This document shows, in pieces, positions 16,012 to 23,583 of a stretch of DNA of 41,453 nt (positions are counted from its first letter, which is position 1; every line of letters begins with the position of its first letter). The translations under genes were made by a program, and so were the position numbers. This DNA is from Streptomyces cellostaticus. GTDB taxonomy: Bacteria; Actinomycetota; Actinomycetes; Streptomycetales; Streptomycetaceae. The stretch spans positions 1 to 41,453 of the forward strand of contig NZ_JALLIN010000056.1 in assembly GCF_023630175.1 (NCBI RefSeq), given 5' to 3'. The notes under the pieces are model-generated. The model saw only the letters and a program-made list of their open reading frames with translations, did no database searches and had not been told where the DNA came from.

Positions 16012-17331
16012 ATGCGCGGATTCCTCGGCCTCCCGGCCGGCATCACCTCGATCGGCGTCACCTGCGCCGTCGCCCTCGTCCTCCCCCTCGCCCCGCCCGC
16101 GACCGCCGCGGCCCCGCCCGGCGGGAGTCCGGCCGGGGCCGCGGTCCCGGGCGGCACGCAGTCGCTGCCGCTGGCCCCGCTCGGCCGGGAGCGCACCCCC
16201 GGAGCCGTCCCCGAGCGGGGCCTGTACCGCACCGGCGTACGGCACTTCTCGCTCGTCGGCGTGATCTGGGACGATCCGGACGCCGCGCTGCGCGGCACGG
16301 TGCAGGTCAGGACCCGGTCGGCGGCGTCCGGCGCGTGGTCCGGCTGGCAGGACGTGGAGACCCACAACGAGGACCACGGCGCCGACCCGGCCACCGCCGA
16401 ACGCTCCTCGGGCCGGGTGCGCGGGGCCACCGCGCCGCTGTGGGTGGGCGACTCGGACGGCGTGGACGTACGGGTGCGCGCCGACTCCGCGCCGGACCGG
16501 GCCGTCACGGACCGGGGCCGGGGCGGCGACCCGAGCCCCGCCCTGCCGTCCGGGCTGCGGCTGGAACTCGTCGATCCCGGCGGCGGGACGTCGGCCCGGA
16601 CGCGGGCGGACAGCCCCCGCGCCCTGCCCGCGCTGAGCCGGCCCGGCACCGAGCCGGAGACGGACCGCCCGCGGGCCGAGGGCGAGCCGGGCGCCGCGGG
16701 CGGCCGCGCGCCCCAGGTCAAGCCGTACATCGGGCCGCGTCCGGGCATCGTGACGCGGCGGGGCTGGGGTGCGGACGAGTCACTGCGCGAGCGCGCGTTC
16801 GTGTACACGACGAAGGTCAAGGCAGCCTTCGTGCACCACACCTCCACGGGCAACAACTACTCCTGCTCGCAGGCCCCGTCCGTCATCCGCGGCATCTACC
16901 GCTACCACGTCAAGAGCATGGGCTGGCGGGACATCGGCTACAACTTCCTCGTCGACAAGTGCGGAACCATCTACGAGGGCCGGGCCGGGGGCGTCGCCCT
17001 GGCGGTCCTGGGCGCCCACACCCTCGGGTTCAACAGCAACAGCATGGGCGTCGCCGTCATCGGCAGCTACGGCTCGAGCAAGCCGTCCGGTGCCGCGGTG
17101 ACGGCCGTCGCCAAGCTCACCGCGTGGAAGCTGGGCCTCTTCGGCGCCGACCCGCGCGGAAAGACGTACCTGACGTCGGGCGGCGGCAATCGCTACCCGA
17201 AGGGCAAGAGCGTACGACTCAACGTGATCTCCGGACACCGGGACGGGTTCGCCACCTCCTGCCCGGGCGCGCGGCTCTACGCCAAACTCGGCTCGGCCCG
17301 TTCCAGCGCGGCCCGGTACCAGGGCCGCTGA
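16012..17331 (+). CDS. Secreted PGRP-type N-acetylmuramoyl-L-alanine amidase
   Basis: A 439-residue exported protein. A signal peptide (about 1-34, ending near PATAAA) precedes a long, Pro/Gly/Arg-rich region and a C-terminal PGRP/Amidase_2 domain (about 240-425). Zinc ligands are visible as His in FVHHTSTGNN, His in VISGHRDG and Cys in SCPG, and the catalytic Tyr region is WRDIGYNFLV. All ligands are present, so it should be an active zinc amidase cutting between MurNAc and the stem peptide. The middle region (60-160) resembles the extra N-terminal domain of Streptomyces PGRP proteins. ATG 16012 follows AAGGG; GTG 15994 has no ribosome-binding site. Confidence 0.9.
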   Translation: MRGFLGLPAGITSIGVTCAVALVLPLAPPATAAAPPGGSPAGAAVPGGTQSLPLAPLGRERTPGAVPERGLYRTGVRHFSLVGVIWDDPDAALRGTVQVRTRSAASGAWSGWQDVETHNEDHGADPATAERSSGRVRGATAPLWVGDSDGVDVRVRADSAPDRAVTDRGRGGDPSPALPSGLRLELVDPGGGTSARTRADSPRALPALSRPGTEPETDRPRAEGEPGAAGGRAPQVKPYIGPRPGIVTRRGWGADESLRERAFVYTTKVKAAFVHHTSTGNNYSCSQAPSVIRGIYRYHVKSMGWRDIGYNFLVDKCGTIYEGRAGGVALAVLGAHTLGFNSNSMGVAVIGSYGSSKPSGAAVTAVAKLTAWKLGLFGADPRGKTYLTSGGGNRYPKGKSVRLNVISGHRDGFATSCPGARLYAKLGSARSSAARYQGR

Positions 17332-17441
17332 GGCCCGGGACGCGGCCACCGCCACGGGGAGAAACGCGCAGAGGAGGGAATCCCGGAGCCGATCCTGCCG
17401 GACATCGCGCGGCCGTCGAGGGCGTCGCCCGCCGTTCTGCC

Positions 17442-17477
17442 TACACTGACCGGCCGAAACGAGAAGTTCGGCCGGTC
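17442..17477 (+). promoter_or_regulatory. Putative -10 element and 11-bp inverted repeat upstream of manC
   Basis: TACACT at 17442-17447 is followed by a perfect 11-bp inverted repeat (GACCGGCCGAA at 17448-17458, TTCGGCCGGTC at 17467-17477), 23 bases before the GTG start. It could be an operator overlapping the transcription start or a hairpin at the mRNA 5' end. No convincing -35 hexamer is visible. Confidence 0.4.
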
Positions 17478-17500
17478 CCGGCAGGAAGCGGAGACGACCC

Positions 17501-18583
17501 GTGACAGAAGCGATCCTCCTGGTCGGCGGCAAAGGCACCCGGCTGCGCCCGCTCACGGTGCACACGCCCAAGCCCATGGTCCCGGCCGCCGGGGTGCCGT
17601 TCCTCACGCACCAGCTCGCGAGAGCGAGGGCGGCCGGGGTGGAGCACATCGTCCTCGCCACCAGCTACCTCGCCGAGGTCTTCGAACCCTGCTTCGGCGA
17701 CGGCGCCGCGCTGGGCCTGCACATCGAGTACGTCACCGAGGAGGAGCCCCTCGGCACGGGCGGCGCCATCCGCAACGTGGCCCCGCTCCTGCGCTCCGGG
17801 CCCGACGACCCGGTGCTGATCTTCAACGGCGACATCCTGACCGGCCTGGACATCCGGGCCCTGGTCGGCACCCACGAGTCGACGGGCGCCGACGTCTCCC
17901 TGCACCTGACCAGGGTGACGGACCCGCGCGCCTACGGCCTGGTCCCGACCGACGAGACCGGCCGGGTGCTCGCCTTCCTGGAGAAGCCGCAGGCGCCGGA
18001 GGAGATCGTCACCGACCAGATCAACGCGGGGGCGTACGTCTTCCGCCGCTCGGTGATCGACACCATTCCGGCGGGCCGGCCGGTCTCCGTGGAGCGCGAG
18101 ACCTTCCCGGACCTGCTGTCGGCCGGAGCCCATCTGCAGGGCATGGTGGACTCGACGTACTGGCTCGACCTCGGCACCCCCGCGGCCTTCGTGCGCGGCT
18201 CCGCCGACCTCGTCCTCGGCCGGGCCCCGTCCCCGGCCGTCCCCGGCCGCTGCGGCGACCGGCTGGTCCTGCCCACGGCCGTCGTCGCCCAGGACGCCAA
18301 GCTGACCGGGGGCACGGTGGTCGGCGAGGGCGCGTTCGTCGCGCAGGGCGCCCGGGTCTCCGGCTCGACGATCCTGCCCGGCGCGGTCATCGAACCCGGC
18401 GCCGTCATCACCGACTCCCTCATCGGCAGCCGCGCCCGGGTGGGCGAGCGCTCCGTCCTCACCGGCACGGTCGTCGGCGACGGCGCGGTGGTCGGCCCCG
18501 ACAACGAACTCCGCGAGGGCGTCCGCGTGTGGTGCGACGCCCACATCCCGCCGGCCGCCCTCCGTTTCTCCTCGGACCGGTGA
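17501..18583 (+). CDS. manC: Mannose-1-phosphate guanylyltransferase (NDP-sugar synthase)
   Basis: A 360-residue enzyme. The N-terminal nucleotidyltransferase domain shows AILLVGGKGTRLRPLT (residues 4-19), the signature loop for NTP binding, then KPMVPAAGVPFL, TGGAIRNVAPLL, FNGDIL (metal-binding Asp) and FLEKPQ. The C-terminal third is a left-handed beta-helix of hexapeptide repeats (VVGEGAFVAQGARVSGSTI…). From its place with manB and manA, and from the S. coelicolor counterpart I recall (SCO3039), it is ManC, making GDP-mannose from mannose-1-phosphate and GTP. Sequence alone could also fit another sugar nucleotide. GTG 17501 follows GCGGAG. It supplies mannosylation of proteins and glycopolymers. 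Confidence 0.88.
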   Translation: MTEAILLVGGKGTRLRPLTVHTPKPMVPAAGVPFLTHQLARARAAGVEHIVLATSYLAEVFEPCFGDGAALGLHIEYVTEEEPLGTGGAIRNVAPLLRSGPDDPVLIFNGDILTGLDIRALVGTHESTGADVSLHLTRVTDPRAYGLVPTDETGRVLAFLEKPQAPEEIVTDQINAGAYVFRRSVIDTIPAGRPVSVERETFPDLLSAGAHLQGMVDSTYWLDLGTPAAFVRGSADLVLGRAPSPAVPGRCGDRLVLPTAVVAQDAKLTGGTVVGEGAFVAQGARVSGSTILPGAVIEPGAVITDSLIGSRARVGERSVLTGTVVGDGAVVGPDNELREGVRVWCDAHIPPAALRFSSDR

Positions 18584-18793
18584 CACCCCCTCCGTAGCCG
18601 CGGGCGCCCGCCCGAGCGCGGGTCGCCCGCCGCCGGGAACGGCAGCGGGGAGAACGGCTGGGACGGCGGCACCCCGCCGGCGCGGGCGAGCGGAACACCC
18701 CCGGGCCGGCACCGGCGCCGAGCACCCGACGGCCGCGTTCGGCACCGACACCGAGCACCCCGGGAACCCCGGGCCTGACGGAACACCGCGGAC
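18584..18793. other. Intergenic stretch with no gene
   Basis: Between manC and the repeat cluster I see only GC-rich sequence with several CCGGG-type inverted pairs (for example GGCACCGGCGCCGAGC near 18709). One of these may serve as the manC terminator. Nothing else is supported. Confidence 0.4.
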
Positions 18794-18865
18794 CTGGTGC
18801 GGCGTCGGCCGGGGTCCGCCCGCCGGGCGCCGCGACGGGGCGGACCCCGGCCGACGCGGCGCTGG
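18794..18865. repeat. CTAG-type repeat element, copy B1 (hairpin form)
   Basis: A 72-bp near-perfect palindrome whose arms read GGCGTCGGCCGGGGTCCGCC and its complement. Both termini are CTGG, a one-base variant of CTAG, and the arms match the GCGTCGGCCGAGGT end-type of copies A and C. The right-hand CTGG is shared with copy B2. Confidence 0.7.
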
Positions 18866-19029
18866 TGCTGTGACCGGAAGGGTTCACCGGCTCGCGGCGC
18901 CCGGCACGGCACCTCGCCGCGTCGTCGCATCACCCGAGTACGTCCGGTACGCGGACGATGCTCCGCCTTGCGCTGCACCGCACCGGACGCCGCGAGCCTT
19001 CCGGCAAACCCTTCCGGTCACAGCACTAG
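18862..19029. repeat. CTAG-type repeat element, copy B2
   Basis: A 168-bp segment bounded by CTGG (18862) and CTAG (19026-19029). The arms are inverted: TGCTGTGACCGGAAGGGTT at the left and its complement at the right. They match the left end-type of copy A. The inner part has further GTCCGG-type inverted pairs. The right CTAG supplies the TAG stop codon of the converging glycosylase gene. Confidence 0.75.
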
Positions 19030-20048
19030 AGCAACCCGATGTCCACCCGGGGCATCTTCGGCGCCCGCCGCCCCGGCACCTGCCCACTCAGCAGGATCAA
19101 CCGAGCCGCCCGATGCCGCTGCCCCGCGTAGGGCTCCAGCAACCGCAGCATCTCCGTGTCGTCGGCGTCCCGGTTCCGGGCCAGCGCCCACCCGACGATC
19201 CCCGGCAGATGCAGGTCCCCGACGGTCACCGCGTCCGCCGCCCCATGACTGCGCTGGACCACCTCGGCCGACGTCCACGGTCCGATCCCCGGGACGACCT
19301 CCAGCCGGGCCCGCGCCTCGGCCGCCGGCATCCCCACCGCCTGCTCGAGCCGCGCGGCGACCCGCACGGCCCGCAGGATCGTCGAGGCCCGCTTGTCGTC
19401 GACCCCGGCCCGGTGCCACTCCCAGGAGGGGATCAGCGCCCACGCCCGCGGTTCGGGCACGACCCACATCGGACGCTCGAACGCGCCCGCTGGGCCCGGC
19501 GCCGGCTGACCGAACCTGCGCACCAGCAACCGCCACGCCCGGTAGGCCTCGTCCGTCGTGACCTTCTGCTCCAGCACCGACGGGATCAGCGACTCCAGCA
19601 CCAGCCCGGTCCGCGTCAGCCGCAGCCCCGGCCGGCGGTGCCGCGCCAGCGCCACCACCCGGTGCCGGGGCACGAACGCGTCCGGATCGTCGGCCGCGCC
19701 CAGCATCCCGGGCAACTGCTCCAGCAGCCACTGCGCACCGGGTCCCCACGCCTCGCCGAGCACCTCACCGCCGCAGGCGCGTACCCGCAGCGTGCCCGGC
19801 CCGACGGGAGTCAGGGCGGTCCGCCACACGGACCCGTCCGGTGTGGTCCGGAACGTCGGATCGCCGGGCCCGCGCCGCAGCGGACCCAGCACCAGTCCTA
19901 GATCGAGCGGCCCCTGCGGCACCCAGCGCCGCACTTGCGCCGGCCCCGCGGCCTGCCGGGGTATCCCGGCAGCGGCACCGGCGGGCACACCGACGTGCCC
20001 GCCGCGCACGGTCGTGCGCGTGGGACGCGGAGCGAATCGTCCTGCCAC
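19026..20048 (-). CDS. AlkA-type DNA-3-methyladenine glycosylase (HhH-GPD family)
   Basis: A 340-residue DNA-repair enzyme. The C-terminal two thirds has the helix-hairpin-helix signature LEVVPGIGPWTSAEVV, followed after about 14 residues by the conserved catalytic Asp in AVTVGD. SVLEQKVTTDEAYRAWR matches the conserved EQ(Q/K)V substrate-pocket segment. It should flip out and excise alkylated bases. Unlike iron-sulfur relatives it lacks a terminal four-Cys cluster. The N-terminal 40 residues are low-complexity. GTG 20048 follows CCAGGAG. The TAG stop is contributed by repeat copy B2, and copy C lies only 46 bases before the start, so the gene is framed by repeats. Confidence 0.85.
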   Translation of the reverse strand: MAGRFAPRPTRTTVRGGHVGVPAGAAAGIPRQAAGPAQVRRWVPQGPLDLGLVLGPLRRGPGDPTFRTTPDGSVWRTALTPVGPGTLRVRACGGEVLGEAWGPGAQWLLEQLPGMLGAADDPDAFVPRHRVVALARHRRPGLRLTRTGLVLESLIPSVLEQKVTTDEAYRAWRLLVRRFGQPAPGPAGAFERPMWVVPEPRAWALIPSWEWHRAGVDDKRASTILRAVRVAARLEQAVGMPAAEARARLEVVPGIGPWTSAEVVQRSHGAADAVTVGDLHLPGIVGWALARNRDADDTEMLRLLEPYAGQRHRAARLILLSGQVPGRRAPKMPRVDIGLL

Positions 20049-20093
20049 TGGTGGACTCCTGGAGGGGGGCCGGGGCGGGGCTGTCCTAAGAGA

Positions 20094-20258
20094 CTAGTGC
20101 CGCGTCGGCCGAGGTCCGCCCCGTCGCGATGCCCGGCGGGTACTCCCGCCGCACCGGCCGAGAGCCCGGGTACGCCCGGTACGGGGGCTTCCGGCCGGCA
20201 CGCCGGGAGTACCGGACACCGCTCCTTGACGGGCAGACCTCGGCCGACGCGGCACCAG
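20094..20258. repeat. CTAG-type repeat element, copy C
   Basis: A 165-bp segment with CTAG at the left (20094-20097) and the variant CCAG at the right (20255-20258). The arms are inverted copies of TGCCGCGTCGGCCGAGGT, the right end-type of copy A. Near the right arm it shares CGCTCCTTGACGGGC with copy A. Other inner inverted pairs are present (CCGGCGGGTACTCCCG against CGCCGGGAGTACCGG). It directly abuts the remnant of a flavin monooxygenase gene. Confidence 0.8.
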
Positions 20259-20467
20259 CCAGGCGGTCGCCGGGGCCGCCGGACACGACCCGGCGCATCT
20301 CGCGGCGCGGCAGCCGGAACCACCAGGCGTCCATCGGGCAGTCGAAGCGGCGCAGCCCCAGTTCCGGCCGGCCGCGCGCCAGGGAACCGCGGCCGTCGCA
20401 GGCGACGGTGAGCACGGCGCGCAGTTCGCCGGTGCGGCCGTCGCCGGTGCGGTAGCGCACCCCGGCC
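20259..20467 (-). pseudogene. Fragment of an FAD-dependent monooxygenase gene
   Basis: The minus strand here encodes about 69 residues that look like the middle of an FAD_binding_3-type monooxygenase. They include the conserved DGRGSLARG block (the DG…S..R flavin-binding motif) followed by FDCPMDAWWFRLPRR, typical of this family. There is no start, no Rossmann GxGxxG N-terminus and no C-terminus. The upstream edge falls at the stop codon of fbiB and the downstream edge at repeat copy C. It is therefore a remnant left by deletion, probably linked to the repeat insertion. Confidence 0.75.
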
Positions 20468-21775
20468 TCACCGCACCTCGATGAACGCCTGCGCGTCCCG
20501 CGGCGGACGCGGCCGCGGCTCCTCGGCCGGATGGCCCACCGCCACCGCGCCCATGGGGTCCCAGTCCGCGGGCAGTCCCAGTACCCCGCGCACCGTGTCC
20601 CGGCAGAACATCGTCGACGACACCCAGGCCGAGCCCAGCCGCTCCCCGGCCAGTGCGACCAGCAGGTTCTGCACGCCGGCGCCCGTGGCGACCACGAACA
20701 TCTCGCGCTCCGCACCGTCCCGCCGCGCGTCCCCGTAGGTGTGCGAGCCGTCCATGACGAGGCACGGCACGACCAGGTACGGGGCGTTGCGGAGCACGTC
20801 CCCGCGCCGGACCCGCTTGGCGATGGACTCCTCGCTCTTGCCGTCCCGCCGCAGGTCGTCGATCCAGGCGTCCCGCATCGCGTCGAGCAGCCGCACCCGC
20901 GACTCCGCGGACTCCAGCAGCACGAACCGCCAGGGCGTGGTGTGGTGCGGGGCGGGCGCGGTGACCGCCGCGGCCACCGCGCGCCGGACCGCGCCGGGGT
21001 CCACGGGCTCGTCGGTGAAGGCCCGCACGGTACGGCGCTGGGTCACCGCCTCCCGCACGGCCTCGGACGTGCCGAGCCGGAACATGTCGTCCCGCGTGGC
21101 ACGCACCAGCACCCGCGCTCCCTCGCCGTCCTCGCCGTCCACGACGTGGGGCAGCCCGCGCACCACGGCGACCGGGAGTCCGGCGGCCTTGCCCTTGACC
21201 AGGTCGCCCGCGGCGGCCAGTTCGTCGGCGGTGGCGACGACGGTGGCGCCGAGCGGGTTGCCGTGCGCGTCCGTGCCCCCGCGCAGATCGTCCAGCACCC
21301 GCACTCCGGCGGCACCGATCGCGACGTCCGTGAGCCCCGAGCGCCAGGGCCGGCCGAAGGTGTCCGTGACGACGACACCGACCCGGACGCCGAGGGCGTC
21401 CCGCAGTCCGTCGCGGATCGCGCGCGCGGACGCGTCCGGGTCCTCGGGGAGCAGCAGCACGGTTCCGGACGGGGTGTTGGAGGCGTCGACCCCGGCGGCC
21501 GCCATCACCAGGCCCTGGCGGTTCTCGACGATGCGCAGCGGACCGCGTCTGGCCACCACTCGCACGGTCTCGGCGTCGATCGCGGACTCGCGGTCGTCCG
21601 CCCGGACGACGCGGCCCTCCGCCTTGGACACGATCTTGGAGGTGACGAGGAGCACGTCCCCGTCGGCCAGCCCGGGTTCGGCGGCGGCGATCAGCTTGGC
21701 CAGGTCGTCACCCGGCTGCACCTCGGCGATTCCGGACGGGGCCCAGACCCGGTACTCGGGGCGCGGGCCGCTCAC
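20468..21775 (-). CDS. fbiB: Coenzyme F420:glutamate ligase / FMN-dependent bifunctional FbiB
   Basis: A 435-residue fusion. The N-terminal CofE domain (about 1-245) adds glutamates to F420-0; it shows DGDVLLVTSKIVSKAEGR, GVDASNTPSG and VVVTDTFGRPWRSGL. The C-terminal nitroreductase-like FMN domain (about 250-435; RRTVRAFTDEPVD, WRFVLLESAE, GAGVQNLLVALAGERLG) reduces dehydro-F420-0 in actinobacterial FbiB. This two-domain length is normal for actinobacteria. Its GTG start overlaps the stop of fbiA by four bases, so the two are co-translated. The pair makes F420, the deazaflavin cofactor of many actinobacterial oxidoreductases. Confidence 0.95.
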   Translation of the reverse strand: MSGPRPEYRVWAPSGIAEVQPGDDLAKLIAAAEPGLADGDVLLVTSKIVSKAEGRVVRADDRESAIDAETVRVVARRGPLRIVENRQGLVMAAAGVDASNTPSGTVLLLPEDPDASARAIRDGLRDALGVRVGVVVTDTFGRPWRSGLTDVAIGAAGVRVLDDLRGGTDAHGNPLGATVVATADELAAAGDLVKGKAAGLPVAVVRGLPHVVDGEDGEGARVLVRATRDDMFRLGTSEAVREAVTQRRTVRAFTDEPVDPGAVRRAVAAAVTAPAPHHTTPWRFVLLESAESRVRLLDAMRDAWIDDLRRDGKSEESIAKRVRRGDVLRNAPYLVVPCLVMDGSHTYGDARRDGAEREMFVVATGAGVQNLLVALAGERLGSAWVSSTMFCRDTVRGVLGLPADWDPMGAVAVGHPAEEPRPRPPRDAQAFIEVR

Positions 21776-22731
21776 GCTCCCCGCACCTCCTCGGCCAGTG
21801 CCAGTGCCTCCCGCGCCATCTGCGCGGCCGCGTCCACGTCGGTCATCATCAGCGGCACCGCCCGGCAGCGGATGCCGTCCGCCTCGACCCGCTCCACCAC
21901 GCCCGCGTCGACGGTGTCGACGAGCCAGCCGTCCAGCAGTCCCGAGCCGTAGTGCTCGGCGACCGCGGCGGCCGTCGACTCCACACCGACCGCGGCGAGC
22001 ACCTTGTCGGCCATCCCGCGCACCGGCGCGTCCCCGACGATGGGGGACAGGCCGACCACGGGCACCCCGGCCTCCGCGATCGCCTCACGGATGCCGGGGA
22101 CGGCCAGGATGGTGCCGATGGACACGACCGGGTTGGACGGCGGGAAGAGGATGACGTCCGCCTCCGCGACGGCCTCCAGGACGCCCGGCGCCGGCTTGGC
22201 CTGCTCGGCGCCCACCGGTACGACCGCCTCGGCCGCGACCGAGGCGCGCAGCCGCACCCAGTACTCCTGGAAGTGGATCGCCCTGCGTTCGCCGTCCGTC
22301 TCCACGGCCACGTGGGTCTCCACGCGGTCGTCGGTCATCGGGATCAGCCGCACGCCCGGCTTCCAGCGGTCGCAGAGCGCCTCTGTGACCGCGCTCAGCG
22401 GAAACCCGGCGCCCAGCATCTGCGTCCGCACGATGTGGGTGGCGAAGTCCCGGTCGCCGAGCCCGAACCAATCCGGGCCGACCCCGTAGGCCGCCAGTTC
22501 CTCCTTGAGGTGGAAGGTCTCGTCCGTCCGCCCCCAGCCCTGCTCCTCGTCGATGCCGCCGCCCAGCGTGTACATCACCGTGTCGAGGTCCGGGCAGACC
22601 CTCAGCCCGAAGAGGTGGATGTCGTCGCCGGTGTTGCCGATGACCGTGACGTCCGCGTCCGGCACGGCCCGCTTCAGGCCGCGCAGGAACCGGGCACCAC
22701 CGATGCCGCCTGCCAGAACCACAATGCGCAT
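21772..22731 (-). CDS. fbiA: 2-phospho-L-lactate (phosphoenolpyruvate) transferase FbiA/CofD
   Basis: A 319-residue enzyme that joins the activated phospho-acid to the deazaflavin Fo, giving dehydro-F420-0 in actinobacteria. The N-terminus IVVLAGGIGGARFLRGLKRA is the family signature, followed by VIGNTGDDIHLFGLRVCPDLDTVMYTL and the later LFPPSNPVVSIGTIL and LSPIVGDAPVRGMADKVL substrate-loop motifs. It is full length and starts at ATG 22731 with only a weak upstream ribosome-binding site. It is the first gene of the fbiA-fbiB pair, as in mycobacteria. Confidence 0.95.
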   Translation of the reverse strand: MRIVVLAGGIGGARFLRGLKRAVPDADVTVIGNTGDDIHLFGLRVCPDLDTVMYTLGGGIDEEQGWGRTDETFHLKEELAAYGVGPDWFGLGDRDFATHIVRTQMLGAGFPLSAVTEALCDRWKPGVRLIPMTDDRVETHVAVETDGERRAIHFQEYWVRLRASVAAEAVVPVGAEQAKPAPGVLEAVAEADVILFPPSNPVVSIGTILAVPGIREAIAEAGVPVVGLSPIVGDAPVRGMADKVLAAVGVESTAAAVAEHYGSGLLDGWLVDTVDAGVVERVEADGIRCRAVPLMMTDVDAAAQMAREALALAEEVRGA

Positions 22732-22764
22732 GGGCCGATTCTCGCAGGCGGGTGCGACATCGTG

Positions 22765-23271
22765 TCAGGCGGTCGCCGGACGCGGTTCGGTCCGCGCCTC
22801 GCAGTGCGGGGAGCCGTGCATCGGCATCTCGGTCAGGCCCGGGTGGTAGACGTGCAGGCTCACCGCGGGCTCCAGCGCGTCGTTCACCACCTCGTGCACG
22901 TAGCCCGGCGCGAACACCCGCTGGGCGCCGGCCGCCAGCGCGCGCGTGCCCCGTTCGGTGCGCTCGGTCAGCGTCCCCTCCAGGACGGTGAGGACACCGG
23001 AGGAACGGCCGTGGTCGTGCCGCCCGCTGCCCTGACCGGGCACCCAGGACAGCAGCCAGACCTCGTAGCCGGGGCCGGTACGGAGCCGGTGGTACCAGCG
23101 GGTGGTGGCGTCGTAGCGGACGAGGTGCGCCCACTGGGAGCGGTCGGCGGCGACGGCGCGGGCGAGGCCCACGAACTCGGCGACGGTGGCGGGGTGCTCA
23201 CGCGGAGGCTGGAGCAGGTGCGGGACTTCGAGGATGTCGCCGGCGATCTGGAGGTCGTTGTCGCTGTTCAT
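22765..23271 (-). CDS. Cysteine dioxygenase family protein
   Basis: A 168-residue cupin enzyme. The iron ligands are His85 and His87 (GRHDHG) and His126 (VHEVVN), and His140-x-Tyr142 (SLHVY) matches the catalytic Ser-His-Tyr triad of cysteine dioxygenases. It should oxidise cysteine to cysteine sulfinate. The Cys that forms the Tyr-Cys crosslink in mammalian enzymes is not evident, as in many bacterial members. The ATG at 23271 lies 155 bases after a 31-codon ORF with four consecutive Cys codons, and a hairpin lies between, so its expression may be tuned by cysteine supply. It ends 33 bases before fbiA and may be co-transcribed with it. Confidence 0.88.
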   Translation of the reverse strand: MNSDNDLQIAGDILEVPHLLQPPREHPATVAEFVGLARAVAADRSQWAHLVRYDATTRWYHRLRTGPGYEVWLLSWVPGQGSGRHDHGRSSGVLTVLEGTLTERTERGTRALAAGAQRVFAPGYVHEVVNDALEPAVSLHVYHPGLTEMPMHGSPHCEARTEPRPATA

Positions 23272-23312
23272 CGGGTGAGGGGATTCCTCGGCGGGGAGTG
23301 GGGTCTGGGTGT

Positions 23313-23347
23313 CGCTCCGCGTCCGCCCGGGTCACGGGCGAGGAGCG
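23313..23347 (-). promoter_or_regulatory. Hairpin between the polycysteine ORF and cysteine dioxygenase
   Basis: An outer stem (CGCTCC / GGAGCG) encloses a perfect inner stem (CGCCCG / CGGGCG). It lies 42 bases before the dioxygenase start and 78 bases after the leader ORF stop. There is no T-tract, so it could act on translation or through Rho rather than as a classical terminator. Confidence 0.45.
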
Positions 23348-23425
23348 GGGTCCCGGATGAGGGTCAGGGACGGGGAAGAGCGGCCGAGCCGGGATGGACT
23401 CGGGAGCAGCCGGAGCGCGATGGGC

Positions 23426-23521
23426 TCAACGGCTGGGACAGCAACAACAGCTGCGGCGCGCGCGTGCGGCACCGAGGGACCCGGCGGTGCGGGTCGAGAC
23501 GGATGCCAAGTTCGCGAGCAT
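23426..23521 (-). CDS. Polycysteine leader peptide, putative cysteine attenuator
   Basis: A 31-codon ORF starting at ATG 23521 and preceded by GGGGGC. It ends …ARARRSCCCCPSR. The four successive Cys codons are TGT TGT TGC TGT, and three of these are the codon Streptomyces rarely uses. Polycysteine short ORFs that sense cysteine by ribosome stalling have been described in mycobacteria, in front of sulfur-metabolism genes. Here the next gene on the strand is cysteine dioxygenase, a fitting target. A TTGACA at 23552-23557 would place the transcription start at or near the ATG, so the mRNA may be leaderless. The peptide itself probably has no function. Translation is inferred, not shown. Confidence 0.6.
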   Translation of the reverse strand: MLANLASVSTRTAGSLGAARARRSCCCCPSR

Positions 23522-23583
23522 GCCCCCAAGGACACCGGCTCACACCCGGACTGTCAACTCGACGCCCGGAAAGTGGGACATGG

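Noticed and set aside
20094..20258. Ordinary terminators at the CTAG repeats
   Set aside because: The palindromes could end transcription, but sequence identity among copies at separate loci and the shared CTAG ends show that they are repeated elements first.
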